Positions 1 through 6,272 are shown, counted from the first letter of the stretch. The stretch is 8,084 nucleotides of DNA from an uncultured Clostridia bacterium (GCA_947589145.1 CANQCB010000060.1:1-8084), one strand, 5' to 3'. The notes: generated from the letters alone by a model not told the origin. Made by a program: numbers and translations.

Positions 1-2
1 GC

Positions 3-830
3 AACGTAATGAACGTATACGGCGCGACGGTCGTGCCCTCTCCGTCCGACACTACGAATTCGGGCAGAAAGATCCTCGCCGAACACCCGGGCACCAACGG
101 CTCGCTCGGCTGCGCAATCTCCGAGGCGGTGGAAGTCGCGGTCAGCGACCCCGAACATAAAACGAGATACGTGCTCGGCTCCGTCCTCGATCAGGTGCTG
201 TTACATCAGTCCATTGTCGGACTCGAAACCAAAACGGCTTTGGACAAATTGGGCGTAAAACCCGATATAATCGTGGGTTGCGCGGGCGGCGGATCCAACC
301 TCGGCGGATTGATCGCACCGTTTATAGCCGAAAAACTCGAAGGCAAGTCCGACGTTCGCATTGTCGCGGTCGAGCCTGCCTCCTGCCCGTCGTTCACGCG
401 CGGCGAATTCAGATACGACTTTGCCGACACCGCAAAGACGACGCCGCTTGCGAAAATGTACACCCTCGGTTGCGACTTCATACCCAGCCCCAACCACGCG
501 GGCGGCTTGCGCTATCACGGAATGAGCCCCATTCTTTCCCAGCTTTATCACGATAAATATATGGAAGCGAAATCGTATACCCAGACCGAAGTGTTCGAGG
601 CGGCGGTCAAGTTTGCGAGAATAGAGGGTACGCTCCCGGCTCCCGAGTCCGCTCACGCCATCAAAGGCGCGATCGACGAAGCGCTCGAATGCAAAAAGAC
701 GGGGGAGAAAAAGGTGATCGTGTTCGGGCTTACGGGTACGGGCTACTTCGATATGAAAGCCTACGACGAATACCTTTCGGGCAAGATGACCGATTACATT
801 CCCACCGACGAAGAAATTCACAAGAAATAA
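3..830 (+). CDS. Tryptophan synthase beta chain-like protein, TrpB2 type (5'-partial)
   Basis: PLP-dependent enzyme that in the TrpB family condenses indole with L-serine to give tryptophan in the cytoplasm. The frame is open to the window edge and the first ATG (position 9) lies mid-protein, in an N-V-M-N-V-Y-G-A context matching internal TrpB2 sequence, so the PLP-lysine region lies upstream. Seen here: the glycine-rich PLP-phosphate loop GCAGGGSN (codons around 276-299), the TrpB2-like stretch EGTLPAPESAHAIKGA (near 624-680) and a C-terminal GLTGTGYFD segment where classical TrpB has the LSGxG serine that contacts the PLP ring; here it is threonine. About 275 residues remain of a family length near 450. 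The next gene starts one base after the stop. No trpA or other trp gene is visible, consistent with a stand-alone TrpB2 that salvages indole, which is inference. Family assignment is firm; the exact substrate is not. Confidence 0.9.
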   Translation, partial: NVMNVYGATVVPSPSDTTNSGRKILAEHPGTNGSLGCAISEAVEVAVSDPEHKTRYVLGSVLDQVLLHQSIVGLETKTALDKLGVKPDIIVGCAGGGSNLGGLIAPFIAEKLEGKSDVRIVAVEPASCPSFTRGEFRYDFADTAKTTPLAKMYTLGCDFIPSPNHAGGLRYHGMSPILSQLYHDKYMEAKSYTQTEVFEAAVKFARIEGTLPAPESAHAIKGAIDEALECKKTGEKKVIVFGLTGTGYFDMKAYDEYLSGKMTDYIPTDEEIHKK

Positions 831-831
831 A

Positions 832-1389
832 ATGAAGATCGACGCGATACTCACGGCAATTTCCATTGCGCTCTCCTACGTCGCGGGCGGTTTGATGACG
901 GCATTTTCGGCGTACGATGTCGCCGTGGAGTCCAACGTCGCGACCGTGCTCGTGCTTGTCGGAGGAGCGACGCTTGCGGTCACGGCGATCTATAAGACGG
1001 TAGTTTCGATAAATAAAGGCGGGCGTTTGACGGCGCTGACGATGATCCCCGAAAGCATAGCCTTTCTTTTCGTTATGATAGGCGGCATAATTGCGCGCGG
1101 ACAATATACGATGACGGTGCAGATATTGTTTTTCGCGTTCGCGCTCATAGAGGACTCCGCGCTTGCCGCGTTGATTTTCGGCGGCATACCTTACAAAAAA
1201 GCGACGATAGTAAGCGTAGGACTCGCGGCAATTTCCGTAATAATAATTTTCATACCCGTATTCGTTGGACAGGCGGACGCGCTTTCCGCATTGCGCGATT
1301 ATTCGCCGCTTTCCCTCGCATGCATTTCCACCGCGCTCCTCGTCGCAGGGCGGTTTGACCGAACAAATAAACAAAATGAAACAAGATAA
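832..1389 (+). CDS. Multi-pass integral membrane protein of unknown function
   Basis: I do not recognise the family. The 185-residue product is very hydrophobic, with about five to six likely membrane helices near residues 5-27, 37-57, 66-87, 93-115, 122-140 and 154-171. Short charged turns (for example NKGGR near 61 and YKK near 122) separate them, and the tail FDRTNKQNETR is polar. There is no signal peptide distinct from the first helix and no catalytic motif. The start follows the upstream stop by one base (TAA-A-ATG) and has no Shine-Dalgarno sequence, so translation is probably coupled to the TrpB2-like gene. Its last 14 bases overlap the next gene in another frame. Position in the operon suggests a membrane partner or transporter-like role, but nothing in the sequence shows a substrate. 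Confidence 0.8.
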   Translation: MKIDAILTAISIALSYVAGGLMTAFSAYDVAVESNVATVLVLVGGATLAVTAIYKTVVSINKGGRLTALTMIPESIAFLFVMIGGIIARGQYTMTVQILFFAFALIEDSALAALIFGGIPYKKATIVSVGLAAISVIIIFIPVFVGQADALSALRDYSPLSLACISTALLVAGRFDRTNKQNETR

Positions 1390-1879
1390 CGACATATCCG
1401 AAATAAATGCCGAGTCGGAAAACAAGGAAACGGTTGAACCCGTCGAAACGGGCGACGTGCCCGTCGAATCTGCCGACGATATATCGGACAACGCCGCTTC
1501 TGGTAACGAACCCGAAACGGGCAGCGAAACGGATAACGCGCCGGGCAGCGAACCCGCTTCGGGCAGCGAACCCACTCCCGATAGTGAACCCGAAGACAAA
1601 AAAGGGAAGGTCGCCGAGTTTTTCCGCAGCTACGGCAGCGCGCTGATTTTTCTTTGCGCATTGCTCGTCGCGTGCGTAATGCTCGGTCTTGCGATTGGAT
1701 TCGGCGGCGATATATACGACAAGATCGCGTTTATATGGATAGCGGCGTTCGTATGCGAACTTATCGCGTATCTCGGTCACAAAAGCAAAAAGACGCTTGC
1801 CGCGCTCATAACGGTCGGCGTGTTAGCCGTATGCTCGGTCGTGGCGTACGGGCTGGAATTGGCGAACATAATACCGTAA
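1376..1879 (+). CDS. Small membrane protein with acidic repeat-rich N-terminus
   Basis: Product of 167 residues, family not recognised. Residues 1-77 are acidic, low-complexity and probably disordered, with degenerate G-S-E-P/T units (three GGGCAGCGAA decamers at 1519, 1543 and 1561). The rest holds three likely membrane helices: about 86-107 (SALIFLCALLVACVMLGLAI), 114-131 (KIAFIWIAAFVCELIAYLG) and 137-158. The frame extends upstream to an ATG at 1265, but that start would overlap the preceding gene by more than 120 bases. The ATG at 1376 gives a 14-base overlap and a plausible N-terminus (MKQDNDISEINAE). No Shine-Dalgarno sequence precedes it. It lies between another membrane protein and an acyl-ACP thioesterase in one tight cluster. 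Function unknown; a membrane-anchored adaptor with a flexible cytosolic arm is a guess. Confidence 0.78.
   Translation: MKQDNDISEINAESENKETVEPVETGDVPVESADDISDNAASGNEPETGSETDNAPGSEPASGSEPTPDSEPEDKKGKVAEFFRSYGSALIFLCALLVACVMLGLAIGFGGDIYDKIAFIWIAAFVCELIAYLGHKSKKTLAALITVGVLAVCSVVAYGLELANIIP
1519..1591 (+). repeat. Short in-frame repeats coding G-S-E-P units
   Basis: The decamer GGGCAGCGAA occurs at 1519, 1543 and 1561, with a diverged fourth unit (GATAGTGAACCC) at 1580-1591. Spacings of 24 and 18 bases keep the frame and encode the acidic linker of the small membrane protein. This is typical slippage-prone low-complexity coding DNA. Confidence 0.7.
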
Positions 1880-1880
1880 A

Positions 1881-2606
1881 ATGAACAACACCTGCAAAAT
1901 AAAGATCAAAATAAACGCGAACGAGGTCGATTATAACAGAGATTATACTCTGTGTTCATTGCTTCGCGATTTTCAGGAAGCCGTTGACGTGCACGCCTTG
2001 GCAACGAGGCTGGACGGCGACACCATGCTCAAAGAGTACGGCGCGATATGGATATTGACGCACATTCGCGTGGACGTAAAGGAGCAGGCAAAGTGGCACG
2101 ACGAAATCGAGGTGGAGACCTATCCTCTTCGTCCGGGCATCTTGCGAATGGAGAGGGAGGGCGTTTTCACAAAGAACGGTAAAGTTTTCGCCTGCCTGTC
2201 CTCGGAGTGGTGTTTGTTGGATAAAGCGAGCGGCAGACCGCGCCGTCCCGAGCAAACCGGCGTCAGCCCCGACGCGGAATACGGCTCGGAAATGGTGACG
2301 GACGGATACGGCAAATACAACCCGTCGTATTCCGAAAGCGAATTCGTTTTTTCGCATACCGTGCGCATATCCGACCTCGACATAAACGGACACATGAACA
2401 ACGTCGCGTATACTCGGCTGGCGGTGGACGCATTCTCCTCCGCGGAATTGAGCGTAAAGCCGAAGTCCTTCGAAATAACCTTCAAAGCGCAATGCTTCGA
2501 GGGCGAGGAGATTCGCGTATACCGAAAAGAGGAGAACGGCAAATACTTCGTCGGCGGCATAAAGTCCGACGGCGCTAAAATATTCGACACTATGTTTACG
2601 TTTTGA
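1881..2606 (+). CDS. Acyl-ACP thioesterase (double hotdog fold)
   Basis: Predicted cytoplasmic hydrolase releasing free fatty acids from acyl-acyl carrier protein at the end of type II fatty acid synthesis. The 241 residues fit the usual bacterial length (about 240-250) and split into two hotdog halves (about 1-130 and 150-241). The second half carries the catalytic signature as SDLDINGHMNNVAY (residues 164-177). It matches the plant FatA/FatB DxNxHxNNxxY motif, with Asn169 and His171 as catalytic candidates and Asp183 where plant enzymes have Glu. The first half keeps a conserved WILTHIRVDV strand (57-66). Start: one base after the upstream stop (TAA-A-ATG) and no Shine-Dalgarno sequence, so coupling to the preceding gene is likely. 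It is the last gene of the left cluster; the TGA is followed by a hairpin. Chain-length specificity cannot be read from sequence. Confidence 0.9.
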   Translation: MNNTCKIKIKINANEVDYNRDYTLCSLLRDFQEAVDVHALATRLDGDTMLKEYGAIWILTHIRVDVKEQAKWHDEIEVETYPLRPGILRMEREGVFTKNGKVFACLSSEWCLLDKASGRPRRPEQTGVSPDAEYGSEMVTDGYGKYNPSYSESEFVFSHTVRISDLDINGHMNNVAYTRLAVDAFSSAELSVKPKSFEITFKAQCFEGEEIRVYRKEENGKYFVGGIKSDGAKIFDTMFTF

Positions 2607-2632
2607 TAATGTAAATCGCGGCATAAAAGAGT

Positions 2633-2679
2633 AAGGGCGTTGCACCGTATAGGCACAGCGCCTTTGTGTTATAATTTTT
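2633..2679 (+). terminator. Probable intrinsic terminator of the left operon
   Basis: AAGGGCGTTG (2633-2642) pairs with CAGCGCCTTT (2656-2665), giving 10 pairs with two G-U wobbles around a 13-nt loop. The stem is followed by a T-rich tail (GTGTTATAATTTTT, 2666-2679). The T-run is not immediately adjacent to the stem, so strength is uncertain, but the position 27 bases after the thioesterase stop fits. Confidence 0.55.
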
Positions 2680-2691
2680 ACAAAGTAATCA

Positions 2692-2706
2692 CAATAACGG
2701 TTATTG
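2692..2706. promoter_or_regulatory. 7-1-7 palindrome overlapping the -35 box, operator candidate
   Basis: CAATAAC-G-GTTATTG is a perfect inverted repeat with a one-base centre. Its right arm covers the first three bases of the -35 hexamer. A dimeric repressor bound here would block RNA polymerase. The regulator is not in the window. Confidence 0.4.
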
Positions 2707-2732
2707 ACGGAGCATAGACCGTATGATATAAT
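2704..2732 (+). promoter_or_regulatory. Near-consensus sigma-70 promoter for the IorAB-like genes
   Basis: -35 TTGACG (2704-2709, 5/6 match) and -10 TATAAT (2727-2732, 6/6) are separated by exactly 17 bp, predicting a transcript start near 2739. This leaves about a 65-nt leader before the preferred start at 2804. A second, weaker candidate sits upstream: an extended -10 (TGTTATAAT, 2667-2675) with no -35 box. Confidence 0.75.
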
Positions 2733-2803
2733 TTACCCGAGGGATGGTATGCCGCGGCAAAATATCGGGAGTTGCGGATTTTCGTACCTGTACCCGGCAG
2801 AAT

Positions 2804-4240
2804 ATGAAAGAATTGATGATGACATACGAGGCGATAGCGAGAGGCGCGTACGAATCCGGAGTACGCGTGTTTTCCGCAGACCCGTCGTATAAAAAATTCA
2901 TTGAAAGCAAATTTTCGGGATACGACATAAAACCGGATTGGGCGGTGAACGAAAAGGTTGCGTTGGAAATAGCCATCGGCGGCGCGGTATGCGGCGCGAG
3001 GGCGATGGTATGCTTAAAACACAACGGGCTGAACCTTGCGGCAGACCCTCTTTTCTCGTCGGCGTATACGGGAATAAACGGCGGACTTGTGATCGTGGTG
3101 ATCGACGACGTCGGCGTGCACGTATCGCAGACCGAGCAGGATTCGAGATATTACGCGCGCAGCGCTCACATACCCATGCTCGAACCGTCGGACTCCGCCG
3201 AAGCGAAGGAATACGTCAAACTTGCGTTCGAACTCAGCGAACGTTACGACGTGCCCGTTATTATCCGCATAACGTCGAGGCTTATGGCGTCGGGCAGCAC
3301 GGTGGAAACCGAGGAACGCAAAGTTGCCGAAGTTCCGTCCGAGGAGATAGCCGCGTCGAAATACGCGATGTTGCCGTCGAACGCGCTTGTCCGCAGCAGG
3401 ATCGTGGAAGAGCGCGACTTCGAAATAGCCGAATACGTCAACGGTTTGACTATAAACAGGGTGGAGCACGCCAAGGGTAAAATAGGCGTGATCTGCTCGG
3501 GAATAGTTTATCAATACGTCAAAGAGGCACTCCCGAAAGCGGATATTTTCAAAATAGGAACGATATATCCGTTGCCGATCCGCGCCATACGCGCTTTCGC
3601 AAGCAAGGTAAATCAGCTTTTCGTGGTCGAGGAGTTAGAACCCTTTATCGAAATGCAATTAAAGGCGGCGGGGATCAAGTGCAACGGAAAGGACTTCATT
3701 CCCATGCACGGCGAATTGTCGGTGTCCAAACTTCGCGAAAAGTTCAACCACATTCCCCGTCCCGAGCCGGAAAAATTGCCGGTGCGCATACCGTCCGACG
3801 CGGTTAAAAAGAGTACGGTCGCGAAGGTGTTGGAAAAGTTGGGAGTGACGGTAAACGGCGACACGGACGCGTTCTCTCTCGGCGCGGGAACGGTGGTCAG
3901 CACTCTGCTTTGCACGGGCGCGTCCATCGGTATGGCGCAGGGCTTCAACCGTGCGAAAGACAACGCGCGGAACAACGTTGCGCTTATCGGTGGCTCGGCG
4001 TTCCTTCACAGCGGAATAAGCGCGCTTGCGGGCAGTATGATGAATAAGGACGGTATAACCGTCGTGATAGTGGACGACTTGACGGACACTCCGGTAAAAT
4101 TGGACGAAGTCTGCAAGGCTTTGGGCATAGAAGAAGTGGACGTGGTAGACGCCGAGGACGGCGCTGCTCTCGAAAGCGCGGTAGAAAAAGGACTTAAAAG
4201 CCGCGGTACGAGCGTAATAATAGCAGGGGGGCGGAAATGA
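2804..4240 (+). CDS. Degenerate indolepyruvate:ferredoxin oxidoreductase alpha-subunit-like protein (IorA-like)
   Basis: Homologous to IorA, which with IorB oxidatively decarboxylates aryl-pyruvates to aryl-acetyl-CoA using thiamine diphosphate (TPP) and iron-sulfur clusters. Similarity is clear along the length: MTYEAIARGAYESGV (6-20), NEKVALEIAIGGA (49-61), LKHNGLNLAADPLFSSAYTG (71-90), SQTEQDSRYYAR (108-119), MLEPSDSAEAKEYVKLAFE (125-143), GASIGMAQGF (372-381). However, several functional motifs are gone. YPGTPSTEI reads SADPSYKKF, the CPGCPHR motif is absent, GDIGCYTLG reads GDTDAFSLG, and the Mg-binding GDS reads GGS (codons 3989-3997). DNSTTAMTG and the following GHQxHPG loop shrink to DDLTDTP (about 4073-4093). 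There is no C-terminal cysteine-rich ferredoxin domain, so the protein has 478 residues instead of roughly 580-620. The N-terminal Glu of NEKVALE remains. Start 2804 matches the family N-terminus, although its Shine-Dalgarno sequence is weak; an in-frame ATG at 2744 is only about 5 nt from the predicted transcript start. The frame is intact, so this looks like a maintained pseudoenzyme or repurposed paralogue rather than decay. Confidence 0.85.
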   Translation: MKELMMTYEAIARGAYESGVRVFSADPSYKKFIESKFSGYDIKPDWAVNEKVALEIAIGGAVCGARAMVCLKHNGLNLAADPLFSSAYTGINGGLVIVVIDDVGVHVSQTEQDSRYYARSAHIPMLEPSDSAEAKEYVKLAFELSERYDVPVIIRITSRLMASGSTVETEERKVAEVPSEEIAASKYAMLPSNALVRSRIVEERDFEIAEYVNGLTINRVEHAKGKIGVICSGIVYQYVKEALPKADIFKIGTIYPLPIRAIRAFASKVNQLFVVEELEPFIEMQLKAAGIKCNGKDFIPMHGELSVSKLREKFNHIPRPEPEKLPVRIPSDAVKKSTVAKVLEKLGVTVNGDTDAFSLGAGTVVSTLLCTGASIGMAQGFNRAKDNARNNVALIGGSAFLHSGISALAGSMMNKDGITVVIVDDLTDTPVKLDEVCKALGIEEVDVVDAEDGAALESAVEKGLKSRGTSVIIAGGRK

Positions 4241-4776
4241 ACGTTTTAATAGCGGATGTAGGCGGCAAAAACGCGGAATTCGTCGCTCACGCGCTTTTGG
4301 AATACGGAGACAGAAAGCAACTCGGTTGCAAGATGAACCGAATGAGAATTGCGGGGGAGAGCGGCAGCATAATCACGCACCTGCGTTTCGGCGAAAATAT
4401 CTGTTCGCCCACCGTTCCTTTCGGAGAGGCGGACGGGATAATCTCGTTTGATATCCTCGAAGCGGCGAGGACGAAACACTTCCTTTGCCCTAAGGGCATA
4501 CTCCTCGTGAACGATAAGAAGATCGAGACGGGTTTCGCCCGCGGAGCGACGTACCCGAACGGACTTAAATCCGAAATGCTTCAAGAGATCAACGGCGTAT
4601 ATTTTATCGACGGCGACGCCCTCGCTCAGGCAGAAGACAGCCTCTCTGCCGCAATGCTCGGCGCGTTTACTCGTTTGCTCGGGCTCGACAAGCCGACCAT
4701 GCTCGAAATTATAGTACAAACGTCAAATTCCAATCAGATAGCGGCGTTCGAGCGCGGCTACTTGTTCCTGAAATAA
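4237..4776 (+). CDS. Degenerate indolepyruvate oxidoreductase beta-subunit-like protein (IorB-like)
   Basis: Partner of the preceding gene, overlapping it by ATGA, with a purine-rich ribosome site (GGGGGGCGG, about 4226-4234). IorB carries the pyruvate:ferredoxin oxidoreductase gamma-type domain. Family features kept: ITHLRFGENICSPTVPFGEAD (46-66), the ILEA segment (73-76), PKGILLVND (85-93), FIDGDALA (123-130), LGAFTRLLGL (141-150) and FERGY near the end. Changed: the N-terminal nucleotide-loop-like GVGGQG reads DVGGKN (7-12), and the HGMAQRGGS signature reads NRMRIAGESGS (34-44). At 179 residues it is slightly shorter than typical IorB (about 190-200). Paired loss of signatures in both subunits suggests they still form a complex but no longer do the standard reaction. 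Role unknown. Confidence 0.82.
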   Translation: MNVLIADVGGKNAEFVAHALLEYGDRKQLGCKMNRMRIAGESGSIITHLRFGENICSPTVPFGEADGIISFDILEAARTKHFLCPKGILLVNDKKIETGFARGATYPNGLKSEMLQEINGVYFIDGDALAQAEDSLSAAMLGAFTRLLGLDKPTMLEIIVQTSNSNQIAAFERGYLFLK

Positions 4777-4804
4777 AATAACGGCTGTCTGAAATAAAAC
4801 GACA

Positions 4805-4831
4805 AAAAAATGCGCGTTATGCGCATTTTTT
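4805..4831. terminator. Bidirectional intrinsic terminator between convergent genes
   Basis: AAAAAATGCGC (4805-4815) and GCGCATTTTTT (4821-4831) form a perfect 11-bp stem with loop GTTAT. The A-tract and T-tract lie in the stem ends, so each strand reads a GC-containing hairpin ending in U's. It can end the IorAB-like mRNA (+) and also the macrodomain mRNA (-), which run towards each other. Confidence 0.85.
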
Positions 4832-4933
4832 GTTTGGTACGAAATTACAATGCGAAACCGAATATCCGGATAAGGACGGAACGATTTTTCGGCGGCTTGT
4901 TATAGGTTTTGTGTAAGTGAAGAAATCGAAGCG

Positions 4934-4967
4934 GTAGGTTTGCGGCATATGTCACAAACCTACTTTT
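4934..4967 (+). terminator. Hairpin over the 3' end of the macrodomain gene
   Basis: GTAGGTTTG (4934-4942) and CAAACCTAC (4955-4963) are perfect 9-base complements around a 12-nt loop, followed on the + strand by TTTT. The right arm includes the complement of the macrodomain stop codon. On the minus strand the tail is only mildly U-rich. It may back up the 4805-4831 terminator or protect the 3' end of the macrodomain mRNA. Confidence 0.4.
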
Positions 4968-5721
4968 CGAATGCCGATAACTGCTTCGTTAAAAGTTCGG
5001 CGTAAATTTTATGATCGCGCTCGTTAAAGACATTGAAAATAACTTTCAAGTCGCCCTTATTTTGCAAAACGGTACGCACGGCAATCCGCGCCGCACGCTC
5101 CGCGGGGAAGCGGAACGCCCCCGTCGAAATGCAACAAAAGGCGATACTTTCGAGGCGGTTTTCGGCGGCGAGTCGGAGACAGGATAAATAGCAGCTTTCC
5201 AGTTCTCTGTCCTGCTTTTCGGTAACCTCGCCGCAGACGATAGGGCCGACGGTGTGAATGACGTATTTGCAGGGTAAATTATACGCGCCCGTGATTTTCG
5301 CTCGGCCCGTCTCTTCCTCGTGTCCCTGCGCTTTCATCATTTCGGCGCACTCGCGGCGGAGTTGAACGCCCGCAAAAGTGTGAATAGCGTTGTCTATGCA
5401 ATCGTGATTGGGGCAAAAACAGCCGAGCATAGAGGAGTTTGCGGCGTTTACGATCCCGTCGCATTTCAAAGTGGTAATGTCTCCCTGCCAAAGGTAGACG
5501 TTCGGAAGGACGGGAGTTAAGTCGGCAACGTCGGTTATTCCCTTGCTCTCCAAACGCTCTTTCAAATACTCGTTCTGCGTGCGCAAAAATTCCTCGCTCG
5601 TCTGTCTCGGCATACGCACGTTAACGAGCGCACGGAAAAACCGCCGCTTGTCGCTAACGTGCGGTACGGGTTCGCCGCGTTCGGCACATAAATATTCTAT
5701 GAGTTTGTCGAGTTTGTCCAT
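4960..5721 (-). CDS. Zinc-dependent macrodomain protein-ADP-ribose hydrolase
   Basis: Predicted cytosolic macrodomain enzyme that removes ADP-ribose from modified proteins. The 253 residues match the bacterial Zn-Macro family, which carries an N-terminal helical extension (here 1-70) before the macro fold. Visible motifs: LWQGDIT (77-83), VNAANSSMLG (91-100), the zinc motif CFCPNHDC with Cys101, His106 and Cys108 as ligands, IDNAIH (109-114), GAYNLPCKYVIHTVGP (145-160) and the phosphate loop CISTGAFRFP (197-206). All expected catalytic and zinc residues appear present. The start is supported by GGAG at 5729-5732 (read on the minus strand), seven bases upstream. In staphylococci and streptococci this family is encoded beside a sirtuin (SirTM) and a lipoylated GcvH-like protein. 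Neither is adjacent here, so its substrate is open. It is a lone minus-strand gene converging on the IorAB-like pair. Confidence 0.92.
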   Translation of the reverse strand: MDKLDKLIEYLCAERGEPVPHVSDKRRFFRALVNVRMPRQTSEEFLRTQNEYLKERLESKGITDVADLTPVLPNVYLWQGDITTLKCDGIVNAANSSMLGCFCPNHDCIDNAIHTFAGVQLRRECAEMMKAQGHEEETGRAKITGAYNLPCKYVIHTVGPIVCGEVTEKQDRELESCYLSCLRLAAENRLESIAFCCISTGAFRFPAERAARIAVRTVLQNKGDLKVIFNVFNERDHKIYAELLTKQLSAFEK

Positions 5722-5750
5722 GATCGGTCTCCGATAATTTTATTTCTAAC

Positions 5751-5767
5751 GCGGCGACACGCGCCGC
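5751..5767 (-). other. GC hairpin in the macrodomain gene leader
   Basis: GCGGCG (5751-5756) and CGCCGC (5762-5767) form a perfect 6-bp stem with a 5-nt loop, 30 bases upstream of the macrodomain start. It is not followed by a U-tract on either strand. It could be a leader structure; no regulatory role can be shown. Confidence 0.35.
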
Positions 5768-5835
5768 CCATATACCCCAAAATCTCAAAACGCCGGACGA
5801 GACACGCCCAAAAACCATAAAACGACGGGCTCCGC

Positions 5836-5907
5836 CCATTTCTCAAAGCCTTTTGGGTAATCTTCGTCTCTTCTCCGCGCTCGATACAGGCCGCAATGTC
5901 GAGTTCG
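5836..5907 (-). repeat. Diverged direct repeat, copy A
   Basis: Starts CCATTTCTCAAAGCC and ends GCAATGTCGAGTTCG on the + strand. It aligns with the copy at 5934-6008 at most positions, differing by scattered substitutions and one net 3-base indel. Read on the minus strand, the copies give ELDIAACIERGEETKI...ALRNG and ELDIAVCIKRGEETEI...ALRNG. The frame-preserving indel and conservative changes hint at past coding, but no complete gene surrounds this copy. Confidence 0.65.
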
Positions 5908-5908
5908 G

Positions 5909-6160
5909 TCACATAAACCTTTTCGGGAACACTCCATTTCTTAAAGCCCTTGACACCGCAATCTCCGTCTCCTCTCCGCGCTTGATACAGACCGCAATGT
6001 CGAGTTCGCCTATGTCGGCATTACTCTCCCTCCGCCAAACAAACGTGTCCCCGCTCGGCAATATTGTAACATGATTTCCGCCGTAATTGCAACCGTCCGA
6101 AACATATTTGCATGCAGAAGTCACATTACCGAACGTTTTTGTGAGTGACAGAATAAGCAA
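5909..6160 (-). other. Open minus-strand frame, possible gene remnant
   Basis: An 83-codon frame beginning at TTG. It reads LILSLTKTFGNVT, then CKYVSDGCNYGG, then ILPSGDTFVWRRES, then the repeat-encoded tail GELDIAVCIKRGEETEI. There is no ATG near its start, only a weak AAAGAAG upstream, and I recognise no domain. Copy A of the repeat lies just past its stop. It may be a genuine small gene, the end of a decayed gene, or chance. I keep it at low confidence because the composition looks protein-like and the duplicated part preserves frame. Confidence 0.2.
5934..6008 (-). repeat. Diverged direct repeat, copy B
   Basis: Second copy of the ~75-bp unit, offset 98-101 bp from copy A. The 26 bp between them is not repeated. 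It forms the C-terminal part of an open minus-strand frame (5909-6160). Confidence 0.65.
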
Positions 6161-6179
6161 AAAACTTCTTTCGCCAATC

Positions 6180-6209
6180 GGAAGTAACTCCGTGCGCGGA
6201 ACTACTTCC
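6180..6209. other. Imperfect hairpin
   Basis: GGAAGTA (6180-6186) pairs with TACTTCC (6203-6209); after a 2x2 internal loop, TCCG pairs with CGGA around loop TGCG. Tails on both sides are AT-rich but lack a clean U-run. It may be a terminator or part of a structured RNA. Confidence 0.35.
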
Positions 6210-6218
6210 TATTATTGT

Positions 6219-6249
6219 AAAACGAAAACCCCGCCATAGTGGCGGGGTT
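6219..6249 (-). terminator. Strong intrinsic terminator facing left
   Basis: AACCCCGCCA (6227-6236) and TGGCGGGGTT (6240-6249) form a perfect 10-bp stem with loop TAG. On the minus strand it is followed by TTTTCGTTTT; on the + strand it is followed by GAAAAAAGG, so it works leftward. No convincing minus-strand gene lies to its right. Confidence 0.65.
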
Positions 6250-6272
6250 GAAAAAAGGTTAACCGATGGAGA

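Noticed and set aside
201..866. 221-codon minus-strand frame opposite the TrpB2-like gene
   Set aside because: Shadow of a firmly identified coding sequence, with Arg/Phe-rich translation and no motif.
1265..1375. Longer N-terminus for the 167-residue membrane protein
   Set aside because: It would overlap the preceding gene by over 120 bases in another frame and adds an Arg/Pro-rich segment typical of an off-frame translation.
2744..2803. Upstream ATG giving the IorA-like protein 20 extra residues
   Set aside because: It would start about 5 nt after the predicted transcript start, and the extra residues do not resemble IorA, whose N-terminus aligns with the ATG at 2804.
3989..4093. Sequencing or assembly error as the cause of the lost IorA motifs
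   Set aside because: The frame is continuous across all changed motifs, losses are spread over several sites, and the partner subunit is altered too.
5836..6008. Possible CRISPR array
   Set aside because: Only two diverged copies of about 75 bp with one 26-bp gap; repeats are too long and too divergent, and no cas genes are present.
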